Shown: piece by piece, positions 9,092 through 18,448 of the stretch
How positions within the stretch are numbered: the stretch's first letter is position 1
How the letters are laid out: every line of letters begins with the position of its first letter
DNA from: Microtetraspora malaysiensis
Lineage (GTDB): Bacteria > Actinomycetota > Actinomycetes > Streptosporangiales > Streptosporangiaceae
NCBI RefSeq assembly: GCF_001528665.1
Contig: NZ_BBYJ01000004.1
Span: 246,472-310,471 of the forward strand
DNA length: 64,000 nucleotides
Direction: 5' to 3'
Program-made: the position numbers and the translations under genes
Notes under the pieces: model-generated
Database searches by the model: none
The model's input: only the letters and a program-made list of their open reading frames with translations
Told to the model about the DNA's origin: nothing

Positions 9092-10689
9092 CAATTCCGG
9101 ATATGCCGCGCGTTCGACGCAACGACTACGGCACCCTGCGTCCCCCGGCGCTCGGCGCCTGGGAGCCCCGGCTGACGGTCAGCGTCGTCATCCCCGCGTA
9201 CGAGTGCCAGGAGGCGCTGGACCGGACGCTCGCCGGGCTCGCCGCGCAGACCTACCCCCGGGATCTGACGGAGGTCGTCGTCGCCGACGACGGCAGCGAC
9301 CCGGCGCTCCGCGTCCCCCGCATCGCCCCCGAGGCGACCCGGATCGTACGCGTACCCGAGGGCCGGTGGGGACGCGGCTGGGCCAGGCAGACGGGCGCGG
9401 AGGCGGCGGGCGGGGACGTCGTCCACTGGGTCGACTCCGACATGATCCTCGCGCGGGACCACATCGAGGCGCACCTGCGGTGGCACCACCTGGCGAGCTA
9501 CGCCGTGGTCCACGGGAGGGTGGGGTTCGTCGCCGACGACGTTTTGCCGCCCGCGCCCGAGGCCGTCTTCGCCGGGACGTACGAGGACGCGGCGGCCTTC
9601 GAGGAGGCACGGCCGCACGGCTGGACCGCCGAGGTGCTCGGCACGACGCGGGAGCTGCGCGACGAGGTCGCCGGGGCGTACCGGCTGCACTCCGGCGCGA
9701 CAACGTCGGTCGCCGCGTGGCTGCTGAAGGCGGCGGGCGGCGTGAACACGTCGCTGAACATGGCCGAGGACACCGACCTCGGATACCGGCTCGCGCAGCA
9801 GGGAGCGGTCTTCATCCCGGACCCCGAGGCCCGGGCGTGGCACCTCGGCACGTCCACGGTCATGCGCCGGGAGGCCGACGTCCACCGGCACAACTGGTCG
9901 TTCCTCGGCGACCTGATCCCCGACCTGCGCTGGCTGCGCCGTCATCCCCGCCGCCACTGGGCGGTGCCCTACGTCGAGGTGGTGATCGACGCGCACGGCG
10001 CGACGTACGAGCAGGTGCGCGCCAGTGTGGACGCCGCCCTGGCGGGGACCGTGGCCGACACCTCGGTGGTGCTCCTCGGCCCGTGGGACAAGCTGCCCTC
10101 GGGCCGCCGGGCCTCGCTCGACGAGCCGATGCTCGACACCCGGCTCGCGTACAACCTGTACGAGCACGAGCCGAGGGTGCGCTTCGCGCGGGCGGCGGCG
10201 GAGAGCTGCGCGCCCACGCCCTTCCGGGTCACCTGCCCCGCCGGATGGGTGCTCGGCCCCGACTCCCTGGCGTCGCTCGTCGAGCTGGCCGAACGCCGGG
10301 GGTACGGCCTCGTGTCGGCGATCGTGCAGGAGACCGCGGCGGGCGTGTCGGCGCTGAGGCTGGAACGGACCGCCGCGTTCTCCCGCGCCGCCCGTTTCCC
10401 GGGCGCCGACGCCCCCGACGCACTGGTGGACGAGATGTACGGGTCGATCTGGGTCGCGGCGGAGGATTTCGGCGTCGTGCGGGACGAGAACGCCGAGCCG
10501 GTGGGCGGCGACCCGGCCAAGTGGCGGGCGAGCGCGACCAGGTGGCGCTCCGAGGCTACACGGCTGCGGGCCGAGGTGGCCCGGCTGGAGGCCGACCTCC
10601 GGCACGCCCATGACACGGAGGCGGCCGACACCGGTCGCGGCGTTCGCGGCCTTCGCGGTGTTCGCGGCCGGAGGTTCAGGCGGCGCTGA
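9088..10689 (+). CDS. Type A glycosyltransferase, GT2 family (second copy)
   Basis: The protein has 533 residues. The ATG at 9088 overlaps the methyltransferase stop by four bases; longer upstream readings of this frame would run through that gene and are rejected. The layout matches the type A gene at 4816: RRNDYGTL opener, SVVIPAYECQEALD, WVDSDMIL near 113-120, RWHHLASY, AEDTDLGYRLAQQGAVF, then the EVVIDAHGATYEQVRAS second domain and a shorter C-terminal coiled coil with a repetitive GVRGLRGVRGRRFRRR tail. It is probably a processive or single-step glycosyltransferase acting with the genes on either side. Confidence 0.88.
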   Translation: MTIPDMPRVRRNDYGTLRPPALGAWEPRLTVSVVIPAYECQEALDRTLAGLAAQTYPRDLTEVVVADDGSDPALRVPRIAPEATRIVRVPEGRWGRGWARQTGAEAAGGDVVHWVDSDMILARDHIEAHLRWHHLASYAVVHGRVGFVADDVLPPAPEAVFAGTYEDAAAFEEARPHGWTAEVLGTTRELRDEVAGAYRLHSGATTSVAAWLLKAAGGVNTSLNMAEDTDLGYRLAQQGAVFIPDPEARAWHLGTSTVMRREADVHRHNWSFLGDLIPDLRWLRRHPRRHWAVPYVEVVIDAHGATYEQVRASVDAALAGTVADTSVVLLGPWDKLPSGRRASLDEPMLDTRLAYNLYEHEPRVRFARAAAESCAPTPFRVTCPAGWVLGPDSLASLVELAERRGYGLVSAIVQETAAGVSALRLERTAAFSRAARFPGADAPDALVDEMYGSIWVAAEDFGVVRDENAEPVGGDPAKWRASATRWRSEATRLRAEVARLEADLRHAHDTEAADTGRGVRGLRGVRGRRFRRR

Positions 10690-12686
10690 TGTTCGAGCGG
10701 ATCATCGGCGAGGCCGTACGGCGCGGCGCGGGGCGGCGGGTCGCCGTGTACTGCGTCGGAGTGGAGTCACCGGAGAGCCTCGCCGTCACGGGCGTCCGGC
10801 ACCTCGTGGACCTCGACGGCGACCCCCGGCGCGCCCTGCCTCCGGAGAGCCCCGGGACGCCGCCGCCGGGTGGGGCGGCTCCGTCGCCGGACGAGGAGGT
10901 TACCGAGGTCCTCGTGCTCGCGCGCACTCCGACGGATCTGCGCCGGGCCGCGACCCTGCACACGCTGCTGCCCCGCGCCGAACGGGTGATCGTGGTCACC
11001 GCCGAGACCCCGTACTGGTACCCGGCGCCCGCGCCGTCGCTCACGCCCGCCCACCGCTGGCGGGCCCTCACGGAGCTGAGAGTCCACCGGCCGGCGAACG
11101 GCGCGTGGGCGGTGGACGCGAGGTTCTCCGCCGCGACCCCGGCCGGGCGTACCGTGGCCGCGACCGCCCGCGCGTTCGCGGGGAACCGCCTCGACGGCAT
11201 CGCCGCCCCCGTGGCGGCGCTGGCCGGGCCGGGCGCGGCCCATTGGCGGCCGGGGGACCCCAACGCGTCCCCGGTGGAGCCGGGGGGTCCTCTGCCCGTA
11301 CGTGTCGGCGCTCCGGGCGGCGACGTGGTGCTCCGCACCTCCTTCCCGGAGGGCCTGCCCGCCTGGGAGGGGGACGCGCCCGTGGTGGATCTCCCCGCCC
11401 TGGAGGAGCTGAGCTGGGAACGCCTCGGCGAGCCCGGAGGCGCCGTGCCTCTGGCCGTCGGTACGGAGGCCGCGAACAGGCGGCCTGCCGTACATGTGAA
11501 CGATGTCCGGCTGCTCCCCCCGGTGGACGACCGGTCGGTGAATCCGATGGGCTTCGTCACCACGCCCACGCTGGGCGTCGGCCGCCTCGAACTGGCCGAC
11601 GGCCGCTGGAACGCCGTCCACGACGGGAAGGTGCTCACCCGCTTCGCCGCGTCCGGGTGCGTCACCGTCACGGACGTCGCCCGCCTCCGGCAGGTGCGCG
11701 GGCTGCGGATCGACTGGCGGAACGGCCACACGGGGCCGATCGCGGCCGTGCGGGTGGTCGCCTCGCTGGCGGCGGCGGGCGTGCCGATGCTGGCCGGCGA
11801 GATCCCTCCGTGGGCCGGGGCGCTCGGCGACGGGCTCATCGGGCTGCTCCGCGCGGTCACGCCCGAGGACCTGGAGGACGACCTGCGGCGTGAGGAGCAC
11901 AGCGTCCTGCTCCGTAGGCGCGCCCTCCGGGACCACGGCGTCGAGGCCCGATGGGAGCGGCTCGGCGCCCCCGCCCGGCAGCGGCCGCTCACGTCCGTGC
12001 TGCTGACCACCCGCCGCCCGGAGATGGTGCCCTTCGCCCTCGGCCAGGCGGCCCGGCAGCGCGACGCGGAGCTGGAGGTCGTCCTGGCCCTGCACGGGAT
12101 CCCGCGCGATCATCCGTCCGTGGCCCCGGCCGTCGCCTCGTTCGAGCGGCCGATCACGGTCGTGGAGGGGGCGGCGTCGCTCGCGTTCGGGGCGCTGCTC
12201 AACCGGGCGGCGGCCCGCGCGTCCGGCTCGTTCCTGCTGAAGATGGACGACGACGACTGGTACGGCCCGGACTTCCTGGCCGACCTGCTGCTCGCCCACT
12301 CGTACACCGGCGCGAACGTGCTGGGCGCGGCCCTGGAGTTCGTCTACCTCGCGGCGATCGACATCACCGTACGCCGCGACCAGGTCACCGAGCAGATCAC
12401 CAACTTCGTGGCGGGCGGCACGATCTTCACCGAGCGGGCGGCGTTCGACGCGGTCGGCGGCTTCCGCCCGCTCCCCCGCGCCGTGGACACCCAGTTCCAG
12501 CACGCCGTGCAGAGCGCGGGCGGGCAGGTGTACCGCACCCACGGCCTCGGGTACGTGCTGCGGCGCGGCCCGGCGTCCCAGCACACCTGGCGCGAGCCGA
12601 TCGGCACCTTCCTGCGCAGGAACAAGCGGCAGTGGCGCGGTTTCCGGCCGAGCGCCCTCATGGAGCTCCCGGAGGGCGCGTCATGA
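10689..12686 (+). CDS. Type B glycosyltransferase with extended N-terminal half
   Basis: The protein has 665 residues; its ATG shares one base with the preceding stop. The C-terminal half (from about 400) aligns by eye with the type B gene at 6510: REEHSVLLRRRALRDHG, TSVLLTTRRPEMV, LKMDDDDWYGPDFLADLLLAHSY near 515-540, VAGGTIFTERA, YRTHGLGYVLRR and QWRGFRPS. The first 400 residues are longer than in the other copy. They begin with a region ending in a hydrophobic VTEVLVLARTPTDLRRAA segment and are not recognised. Tight coupling on both sides puts it in one transcript from 7997 to 14425. Confidence 0.85.
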   Translation: MFERIIGEAVRRGAGRRVAVYCVGVESPESLAVTGVRHLVDLDGDPRRALPPESPGTPPPGGAAPSPDEEVTEVLVLARTPTDLRRAATLHTLLPRAERVIVVTAETPYWYPAPAPSLTPAHRWRALTELRVHRPANGAWAVDARFSAATPAGRTVAATARAFAGNRLDGIAAPVAALAGPGAAHWRPGDPNASPVEPGGPLPVRVGAPGGDVVLRTSFPEGLPAWEGDAPVVDLPALEELSWERLGEPGGAVPLAVGTEAANRRPAVHVNDVRLLPPVDDRSVNPMGFVTTPTLGVGRLELADGRWNAVHDGKVLTRFAASGCVTVTDVARLRQVRGLRIDWRNGHTGPIAAVRVVASLAAAGVPMLAGEIPPWAGALGDGLIGLLRAVTPEDLEDDLRREEHSVLLRRRALRDHGVEARWERLGAPARQRPLTSVLLTTRRPEMVPFALGQAARQRDAELEVVLALHGIPRDHPSVAPAVASFERPITVVEGAASLAFGALLNRAAARASGSFLLKMDDDDWYGPDFLADLLLAHSYTGANVLGAALEFVYLAAIDITVRRDQVTEQITNFVAGGTIFTERAAFDAVGGFRPLPRAVDTQFQHAVQSAGGQVYRTHGLGYVLRRGPASQHTWREPIGTFLRRNKRQWRGFRPSALMELPEGAS

Positions 12687-14425
12687 CCCCGTCGGCGCCG
12701 TTCACGGGCCGCGCTCCGCGGATCCGGCGCAACGACTACGCGGTCCTCGACGTGCCCGCGCCGGGCGAGTGGGAGCCCCACCTGTCGGTCAGCGTGGTCA
12801 TCCCCGCCCGGAACTGCCAGGAGAAGCTGGATCTCACCCTTGCGGCGCTGGCCGGGCAGAGCTACCCCGACCACCTCCTGGAAGTGATCGTCGTGGACGA
12901 CGGCAGCGGCCCGCCGCTCCGGGTGCCCCCGATCGCGCCGAGCCGTACCCGCCTCGTGCCGGCCCGTCCCGGGGGGTGGGGCATAGCCTGGGCCCTCGCG
13001 ACCGGTACGGCCCTCGCCGAGGGCGACGTGATCCATCGCGTCGACGCGGACATCGTCCCGTACCGGGTGCACGTCGAGACGCACATGCGATGGCATCACC
13101 TGGCCGACTACCTGGTCGTCCTCGGGACACTGCGGTTCGCCGACGTGGCGGACGGGCTGCCCTCCCCCTCGGACGTACGGAGCGCGGTGGAGGCGCGGAA
13201 CGCGGACGCGCTGTTCGATCTGCCGTCCAGCGCGGCGCACGACTGGTGGGAGGACCTCGTCGACGAGCACGACGGGTTCAGGACCGCCCCCAGTTCCGTC
13301 CTGCACCGCGTCCACGTCGGGGCGACGGCCTCGCTCCCCGCCGGGCTGCTGCGCGCGGCGGGCGGCCTGGACACGTCGCTGGTCCTCGCCGAGGACACCG
13401 AGTTGGGATATCGCCTCACCCAGGCGGGGGCGGTGTTCGTGCCGGACCGGGCGGCGCGGAGCTGGCATCTCGGCACGCCGACCGCCATGCGGCGCGGGGA
13501 CGAGGTCCGCCGGTACAACTCACCGTTCGTCGCGGACCGCATCCCCTACCGGCGCTTCCTGCGGGTCGAGGGCGGCCGGCAGTGGCTCGTGCCGTACGTC
13601 GAGGTGCTCGTGGACGCGTCGGCGGCGGGCTACGAGAGCGTCGCAGGGACCGTGGACGCCGCGCTCGTCAGCACGCTCCCGGACGTCCAGGTCACCGTGA
13701 CCGGCCCGTGGAACGCGCTGGACGACGGGCGGCGGGCGCCGCTGGACGACCCACTCCTCGATCTCCGGCTCGTCCGGGGCCGCTACACGCATGACGGGCG
13801 GGTCGGGTTCGCCGCCTCCGCCCCCGCGTCGGCGGCTCCCGCGCCGTTCCGGCTGGTCTGTCCGCCCGGCTGGGGCGTCGCGGCCGACACGCTCGACCGG
13901 CTGATCAAGTACGCCGAGGAGGGCGACCTCGGGCTGCTGTGCGTGGCTCTGGACGAGGACACCGGCGGCGTGTTGTGCGCCCGCCTGGAACGGACGTCGT
14001 CCGTCGCGCGGGCGGCGCGCCTGGCCGAGGACGGCGAGCACCTCGACGAGGTGATCCACGAGACCTTCGGCGTGGAGTGGCTCGACGGGGAGACCTGGGG
14101 TTTCACCCGGCTCGACCCGGCGGACCGGCCGCCCCGGCGCGGCCGCAACACTGAGGCCGCCCACTGGAAGGCGCTGGCCGTCCAGCGCAAGATCGACGGC
14201 GGACGGGTGAAGTCACGCCTGACGGCGCTGGAGAAGGAGGTCGCCCGGCTGCGGAAGGAGGCCGCGAAGGGCAAGGCGGACACCGCCCGGTGGCGGGCCA
14301 AGGCCGAACAGTGGCGGGTCGAGGCGGTCCGCCTGCGGCGCGAGCGCGACCTGACGGTCGTGCGCCGGGCGATCAGGAAGGCCCGCCGCCTGCTCCGCGA
14401 CCGCCCCGAACCCCCCGCAACCTGA
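12683..14425 (+). CDS. Type A glycosyltransferase, GT2 family (third copy)
   Basis: The protein has 580 residues. The ATG overlaps the previous stop (ATGA). Family features are RRNDYAVLDVP, SVVIPARNCQEKLD, RVDADIVPY (metal site, Asp-Ala-Asp instead of the Asp-Ser-Asp of its paralogs), RWHHLADY and AEDTELGYRLTQAGAVF. Then come the second domain (EVLVDASAAGYESV) and a long Lys/Arg/Glu coiled coil in which W-R-x-K/E-A repeats are plain (KADTARWRAKAEQWRVEAVRL split over heptads). It ends only 10 bases before the convergent deacetylase gene, so no terminator fits between them. Confidence 0.88.
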   Translation: MTPSAPFTGRAPRIRRNDYAVLDVPAPGEWEPHLSVSVVIPARNCQEKLDLTLAALAGQSYPDHLLEVIVVDDGSGPPLRVPPIAPSRTRLVPARPGGWGIAWALATGTALAEGDVIHRVDADIVPYRVHVETHMRWHHLADYLVVLGTLRFADVADGLPSPSDVRSAVEARNADALFDLPSSAAHDWWEDLVDEHDGFRTAPSSVLHRVHVGATASLPAGLLRAAGGLDTSLVLAEDTELGYRLTQAGAVFVPDRAARSWHLGTPTAMRRGDEVRRYNSPFVADRIPYRRFLRVEGGRQWLVPYVEVLVDASAAGYESVAGTVDAALVSTLPDVQVTVTGPWNALDDGRRAPLDDPLLDLRLVRGRYTHDGRVGFAASAPASAAPAPFRLVCPPGWGVAADTLDRLIKYAEEGDLGLLCVALDEDTGGVLCARLERTSSVARAARLAEDGEHLDEVIHETFGVEWLDGETWGFTRLDPADRPPRRGRNTEAAHWKALAVQRKIDGGRVKSRLTALEKEVARLRKEAAKGKADTARWRAKAEQWRVEAVRLRRERDLTVVRRAIRKARRLLRDRPEPPAT

Positions 14426-14435
14426 CATCTCCGTG

Positions 14436-15365
14436 TTACGGGGCGGCGGGATCGGCGGGGACGGGACGCACCCGGCCCCCGGTGACGTCCCCGAGCGTGC
14501 GGACGGCCGTGCCGTGCCCCTCACGCCTGGCCAGCCAGGCGAGGAACCCGTCGAGCACGTCCGTACGGACCGAGAAGGTGCCGCAGCCTCGCGCGCACAC
14601 CTTGTGGAAGGCCAGCGGGAGCAGGCCGCCGCCGCCCTGTTCGGCGCGGATCACGTAGCCCTTCAGGGCCGCCAGTGTGGCGCTCTCGCGGACCGATCCC
14701 GGCGTGCGGATCTCGTAGGGCCGCTCGGGCCGGGCGGGCTCCGCCACGACGCAGTCGCGGCACGGCCGCTGGGCGATGCCGCCGATGGTCCGCGCCGCGT
14801 TGTAGCCGCAGTCCCGCGCGGCCTGCCGGGCGGTGGCGTCCACCGCGCCGTACGGGTAGGCGAAGGTCCGCACCTGGAGGCCCGTTCCGAGGAGGGCGCG
14901 ACGATCGGCGCAGATCGTCTCCGCCTGCTCCTCGGGGTCGAGGTCGGTCAGCCGCTCGTGGTCCACCGTGTGGCCGCCGATCTCGTGGCCCGCCTTCGCG
15001 ATCGCGGTCACCTGGCGGCGGGAGAGCTTGCCCGACGTCCCGAGATCGCCGCTGTTGACGTAGAACGTGCCGCGCAGCCCGTGTTTCTCCAGCAGCCTCG
15101 CGGCCACGGCATGGCTGCGGTCGCCGTCGTCGAAGGTGAGCGCGACGACCGTCGTGGGTCGTCGCGCGGGCCTCGGCTTGGGGCTCTTCCCGGGCTTCGC
15201 CGTCGGTTTGGCCGCCGGTACGGCGGCGGCCGCGGTCCCCCCCGCGACGGCGGGACGGCTCGCGGCCTGGAGTGCGGGACGCGACGCCGCGTGGGCGGCC
15301 GGCCCCGCGAACACCGAGGCGGCGAGAGCGGAGAGCGCGAGTGTCGCCCACAGTGTTCTGCGCAT
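14436..15365 (-). CDS. Secreted polysaccharide deacetylase (NodB domain, CE4)
   Basis: The protein has 309 residues. The inner ATG at 15365 was chosen because a clean signal peptide starts there (MRRTLWATLALSALAASVFAG, cut near AHA-AS). A low-complexity Ala/Pro/Lys linker of about 50 residues follows, then the NodB fold: TFDDGD (catalytic base and metal Asp), the metal His pair in GGHTVDH, and FAYPYG. Four cysteines lie in the C-terminal part (CRDC, CARGC). Family members remove N-acetyl groups from cell-wall or capsular sugars. It sits immediately beyond the glycosyltransferase island and probably trims its product outside the membrane. Confidence 0.9.
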   Translation of the reverse strand: MRRTLWATLALSALAASVFAGPAAHAASRPALQAASRPAVAGGTAAAAVPAAKPTAKPGKSPKPRPARRPTTVVALTFDDGDRSHAVAARLLEKHGLRGTFYVNSGDLGTSGKLSRRQVTAIAKAGHEIGGHTVDHERLTDLDPEEQAETICADRRALLGTGLQVRTFAYPYGAVDATARQAARDCGYNAARTIGGIAQRPCRDCVVAEPARPERPYEIRTPGSVRESATLAALKGYVIRAEQGGGGLLPLAFHKVCARGCGTFSVRTDVLDGFLAWLARREGHGTAVRTLGDVTGGRVRPVPADPAAP

Positions 15366-15478
15366 CTCACGTCCCCGCGGTGTCCGGCCTTCCGGCCTAC
15401 GGGCGCGCCCCTCGCGCCTCACATTCCCAGATATATCGGAATTGCGAGGCCCGAGGGGCAGGAGATGCCGGAGAGCCC

Positions 15479-15530
15479 GTTACAGGGCCTCGTTACGGAG
15501 CCTCGTTACGGGGCCTCTTTACGGGGCCTC
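15479..15530. repeat. Four tandem 13-bp units over the hom stop codon
   Basis: Units at 15479, 15492, 15505 and 15518 share the core TTACGGGGCCTC with one or two changes each. The last unit contains the TAA stop of hom on the minus strand. Because 13 is not a multiple of three, the extra copies place further TAA triplets in shifted frames just past the gene. This is most easily explained by replication slippage. Confidence 0.85.
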
Positions 15531-16817
15531 GTCGCCTTCGACCCGCATGACGCCGGCGACCGCGCGGACGATGTCCATCTCACGCAGGCTCCCGATCGTC
15601 GCCTGGAGCGCGGCGTCGGTGGCCCGGTGGGAGACGATGACGAGCTGGGCGTCATCGCCCCTACCCTCCTGGCGGACGGTCTGGATGGAGACGTCGTGCT
15701 TGGCGAAGATCTCGGCCACCCTGGCGAGGACGCCCGGCTTGTCCGCCACGTCGAGGGAGACATGGCACCGCGTGATGCTGTCACCCATCGGGTGCACCCG
15801 CAGGTCCGCGTACGTGGACTCCTCGGGGCCCCGGGTGTTCGCGATGCGGTTGCGCGCGACGGCGACGATGTCGCCGAGCACCGCCGAGGCGGTGGGCGCG
15901 CCACCCGCGCCCGCGCCGTAGAACATCAGCCGCCCGGCCGACTCGGCCTCCACGAAGACCGCGTTGTACGCCTCGCGGACGCCCGCGAGGGGGTGGGACC
16001 TCGGGATCATCGCGGGGTGGACCCGGACGCCCACGGACCCGCCGTCGTCGGACCGCGCGCAGATGGCGAGCAGCTTGATGACGTATCCCATGGCCTTGGC
16101 CGAGGCGACGTCGGCCGCGGTGATCTCGGTGATGCCCTCGCGGTACACGTCCGCAGCGGTGACCCGGGTGTGGAAGGCGATGCCCGCGAGGATCGCCGCC
16201 TTGGCCGCGGCGTCGAAGCCCTCGACGTCGGCGGTCGGGTCGGCCTCGGCGTAGCCGAGCGCCTGGGCCTCCTCCAGGGCGTCGGTGAACGACGCGCCGG
16301 TGGAGTCCATCTTGTCGAGGATGTAGTTCGTGGTGCCGTTCACGATGCCGAGCACCCGCTGGACGCGGTCACCGGCCATCGACTCCCGCAGCGGGCGCAG
16401 CAGCGGGATCGCCCCCGCGACGCTGGCCTCGAAGTAGAGGTCGGCGTTGTTCTCGCGCGCGGCGCGGTGGATGGTGGCACCGTCCTCGGCGAGCAGCGCC
16501 TTGTTGGCGGTGACCACGGACTTGCCGGAGGCCATCGCGGACAGGATCAGCGACCGGGCCGGCTCGATGCCGCCGATCACCTCGACCACGATGTCGACGT
16601 CGTCACGGGTCACCAGGCTCTCGGCGTCCGTGGTGAGGAGCTCCGGGTCGATCTCGGTGTCGCGCTTGCGGCCGATCTTGCGCACCGCCACCCCGGCGAG
16701 TTCGAGCGGGGCGCCCACGCGCGCGGCGAGGTCGTTCTCCTGCTCGCGCAGGAGCCGGACGACCTGCGAGCCGACGACCCCGCAGCCCAGCAGCGCGATT
16801 TTCAGCGGTTTGGTCAC
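15519..16817 (-). CDS. hom: Homoserine dehydrogenase
   Basis: The enzyme reduces aspartate semialdehyde to homoserine, the branch point to threonine and methionine. It has 432 residues, the usual length for the actinobacterial form with an ACT domain. The N-terminal Rossmann motif is [12 protein letters not shown], the catalytic lysine lies in TANKALLA, the substrate region in [14 protein letters not shown] and [10 protein letters not shown], and the ACT domain ([18 protein letters not shown]) fills about the last 80 residues, implying feedback control by threonine. The GTG start overlaps the lysA stop (GTGA) and has a GAGGGG ribosome binding site inside lysA. Threonine synthase and homoserine kinase genes, which often follow hom, are absent here. 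Confidence 0.96.
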   Translation of the reverse strand: MTKPLKIALLGCGVVGSQVVRLLREQENDLAARVGAPLELAGVAVRKIGRKRDTEIDPELLTTDAESLVTRDDVDIVVEVIGGIEPARSLILSAMASGKSVVTANKALLAEDGATIHRAARENNADLYFEASVAGAIPLLRPLRESMAGDRVQRVLGIVNGTTNYILDKMDSTGASFTDALEEAQALGYAEADPTADVEGFDAAAKAAILAGIAFHTRVTAADVYREGITEITAADVASAKAMGYVIKLLAICARSDDGGSVGVRVHPAMIPRSHPLAGVREAYNAVFVEAESAGRLMFYGAGAGGAPTASAVLGDIVAVARNRIANTRGPEESTYADLRVHPMGDSITRCHVSLDVADKPGVLARVAEIFAKHDVSIQTVRQEGRGDDAQLVIVSHRATDAALQATIGSLREMDIVRAVAGVMRVEGDEAP

Positions 16818-18193
16818 AGTTGTCCCCTCAGGAGGTCGTCCTCGGTCTCCCGGCGCACGATGACGCGCGACTGGCCGTGGGCCACCGCCACGACAGCCGG
16901 CTTGGGCAGGTAGTTGTAGTTGTTGGCGAGCGAGCGGCAGTACGCGCCGGTCCCGGCCACGGCGACCAGGTCGCCCGGCGCGAGGTCGGCGGGGAACCAC
17001 AGGTCGCGCACGACCATGTCGCCGCTCTCGCAGTGCTTGCCGACGAGGCGGGAGAGCATCGGCTCGGCCTCGCTCTCACGGGAGGCGAGCGTCGCGGTGT
17101 AGTCCGCGCCGTACAACGCGGTGCGGATGTTGTCGCTCATGCCGCCGTCCACGCTGACGTAGGTGCGCAGGCCCTCGACGTCCTTGACCGTGCCGACCTC
17201 GTAGAGCGTCACACCGGCGAGCCCGGCGATGGACCGGCCCGGCTCGACGGTCAGCCGGGGCACGGGCAGGCCGGCCGCCTCGCACGCCTTGATGATGATG
17301 TCGCGCAGGCTGTCCGCGAGCTCCTTCACGTCCAGGACGTCGTCGCCCTGGACGTACGGGATGCCGTAGCCGCCGCCGAGGTCCAACTCGGGCAGGACGA
17401 CGCCGTGCTCCTCCTTGACCTGGACGAGCAGCGCGGCGAGGCGGTGCGCCGCCACCTCGAAGCCGGCCGTGTCGGTGATCTGGGACCCGATGTGGGAGTG
17501 CAGGCCGACCAGTTCGAGCTGGGGCAGCGCCAGGATGCGCCGGACCGCCTCCGCCGCCGCGCCGCTGTTCAGCGAGAGGCCGAACTTCTGGTCGTCGTGC
17601 GCCGTGGCGATGAACTCGTGCGTGTGCGCCTCGACGCCCACCGTCACCCGGATCATGACCTTGGGGCGGGTGCCGTACTTTTCCGCGAGGAACCCGAGCC
17701 GGGCGATCTCCTCGAACGAGTCGACCACGATGTGGCCGACGCCGACGTCGACGGCCCGCTCCAGCTCGGCGAGCGACTTGTTGTTACCGTGCATCGTGAT
17801 GCGCTCGGGCGGGAAACCGACGCTCAGCGCGACCGCGAGCTCGCCCGCGCTGCACACGTCGAGGCCGAGGTCCTCCTGCTGGATCCAGCGGGCGATCTCC
17901 CGGCACAGGAACGCCTTGCCCGCGTAGTGGACCTCGCCGTCGCTGAACGCCGCGCGATAGTCGCGGCAGCGGGAGCGGAAGTCCTCCTCGTCGACCACGT
18001 AGAGCGGCGTGCCGTGCTGCGCCGCCAGATCGCGTACGTCGACGCCGCCGATCGTGATCGCACCGTCGATGCGGCCGGACGTTCGCGTCCAGATCGCCGG
18101 ATCGAGGGTGTTCAGATCTGTGGGGGCGTGCGGTGGTACCTCGGGCAGCGCTTCAGCGTGCCCGTCACCGGCGGAATGGGCGAATCGGCTCAC
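16814..18193 (-). CDS. lysA: Diaminopimelate decarboxylase
   Basis: This PLP enzyme makes L-lysine from meso-diaminopimelate. The start was set at the GTG of [11 protein letters not shown] because Streptomyces homologs begin at that motif; another GTG lies 30 bases upstream. The 459 residues include the PLP lysine in [24 protein letters not shown], the phosphate-binding GGGYGIPY and the CESGD active-site motif of the second subunit. It is co-transcribed with hom by a four-base overlap. The gap of about 255 bases upstream suggests it may also have its own promoter. Confidence 0.96.
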   Translation of the reverse strand: MSRFAHSAGDGHAEALPEVPPHAPTDLNTLDPAIWTRTSGRIDGAITIGGVDVRDLAAQHGTPLYVVDEEDFRSRCRDYRAAFSDGEVHYAGKAFLCREIARWIQQEDLGLDVCSAGELAVALSVGFPPERITMHGNNKSLAELERAVDVGVGHIVVDSFEEIARLGFLAEKYGTRPKVMIRVTVGVEAHTHEFIATAHDDQKFGLSLNSGAAAEAVRRILALPQLELVGLHSHIGSQITDTAGFEVAAHRLAALLVQVKEEHGVVLPELDLGGGYGIPYVQGDDVLDVKELADSLRDIIIKACEAAGLPVPRLTVEPGRSIAGLAGVTLYEVGTVKDVEGLRTYVSVDGGMSDNIRTALYGADYTATLASRESEAEPMLSRLVGKHCESGDMVVRDLWFPADLAPGDLVAVAGTGAYCRSLANNYNYLPKPAVVAVAHGQSRVIVRRETEDDLLRGQL

Positions 18194-18286
18194 CCGAACG
18201 AGGCTATCCGACCCCACCGGCACGGCGAGACGGATGACCGATAGGCGAGACAGACGACCATATGAAATGCGGGAATATCATCGTTC

Positions 18287-18303
18287 CAACGAAAAATTCG
18301 TTG
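18287..18303. promoter_or_regulatory. AT-rich palindrome upstream of lysA
   Basis: A perfect inverted repeat CAACGAA / TTCGTTG with a 3-base AAA centre lies about 95 bases before the lysA start, in the most AT-rich part of the 18194-18448 gap. On the minus strand a TTGCAA hexamer overlaps its start. It could be an operator or part of a promoter; no regulator is identified. Nothing else gene-like was seen in the gap. Confidence 0.4.
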
Positions 18304-18448
18304 CAAAGCCCCGAAGATAGTGAACCTCCTTTTCCGTGGCCCGGGAGCGCCCTCCCCTGCGGCGTCCCCCGATCGTCTCCGCTCCGGCCACGGTCGTGAC
18401 GGCGGTGCACGACTGTGGAAGGACGGGTGAAGCCGGCACCGGACGCCG

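Noticed and set aside
15479..15530. CRISPR-like array
   Set aside because: Units are contiguous 13-mers without spacers and there are no cas genes.
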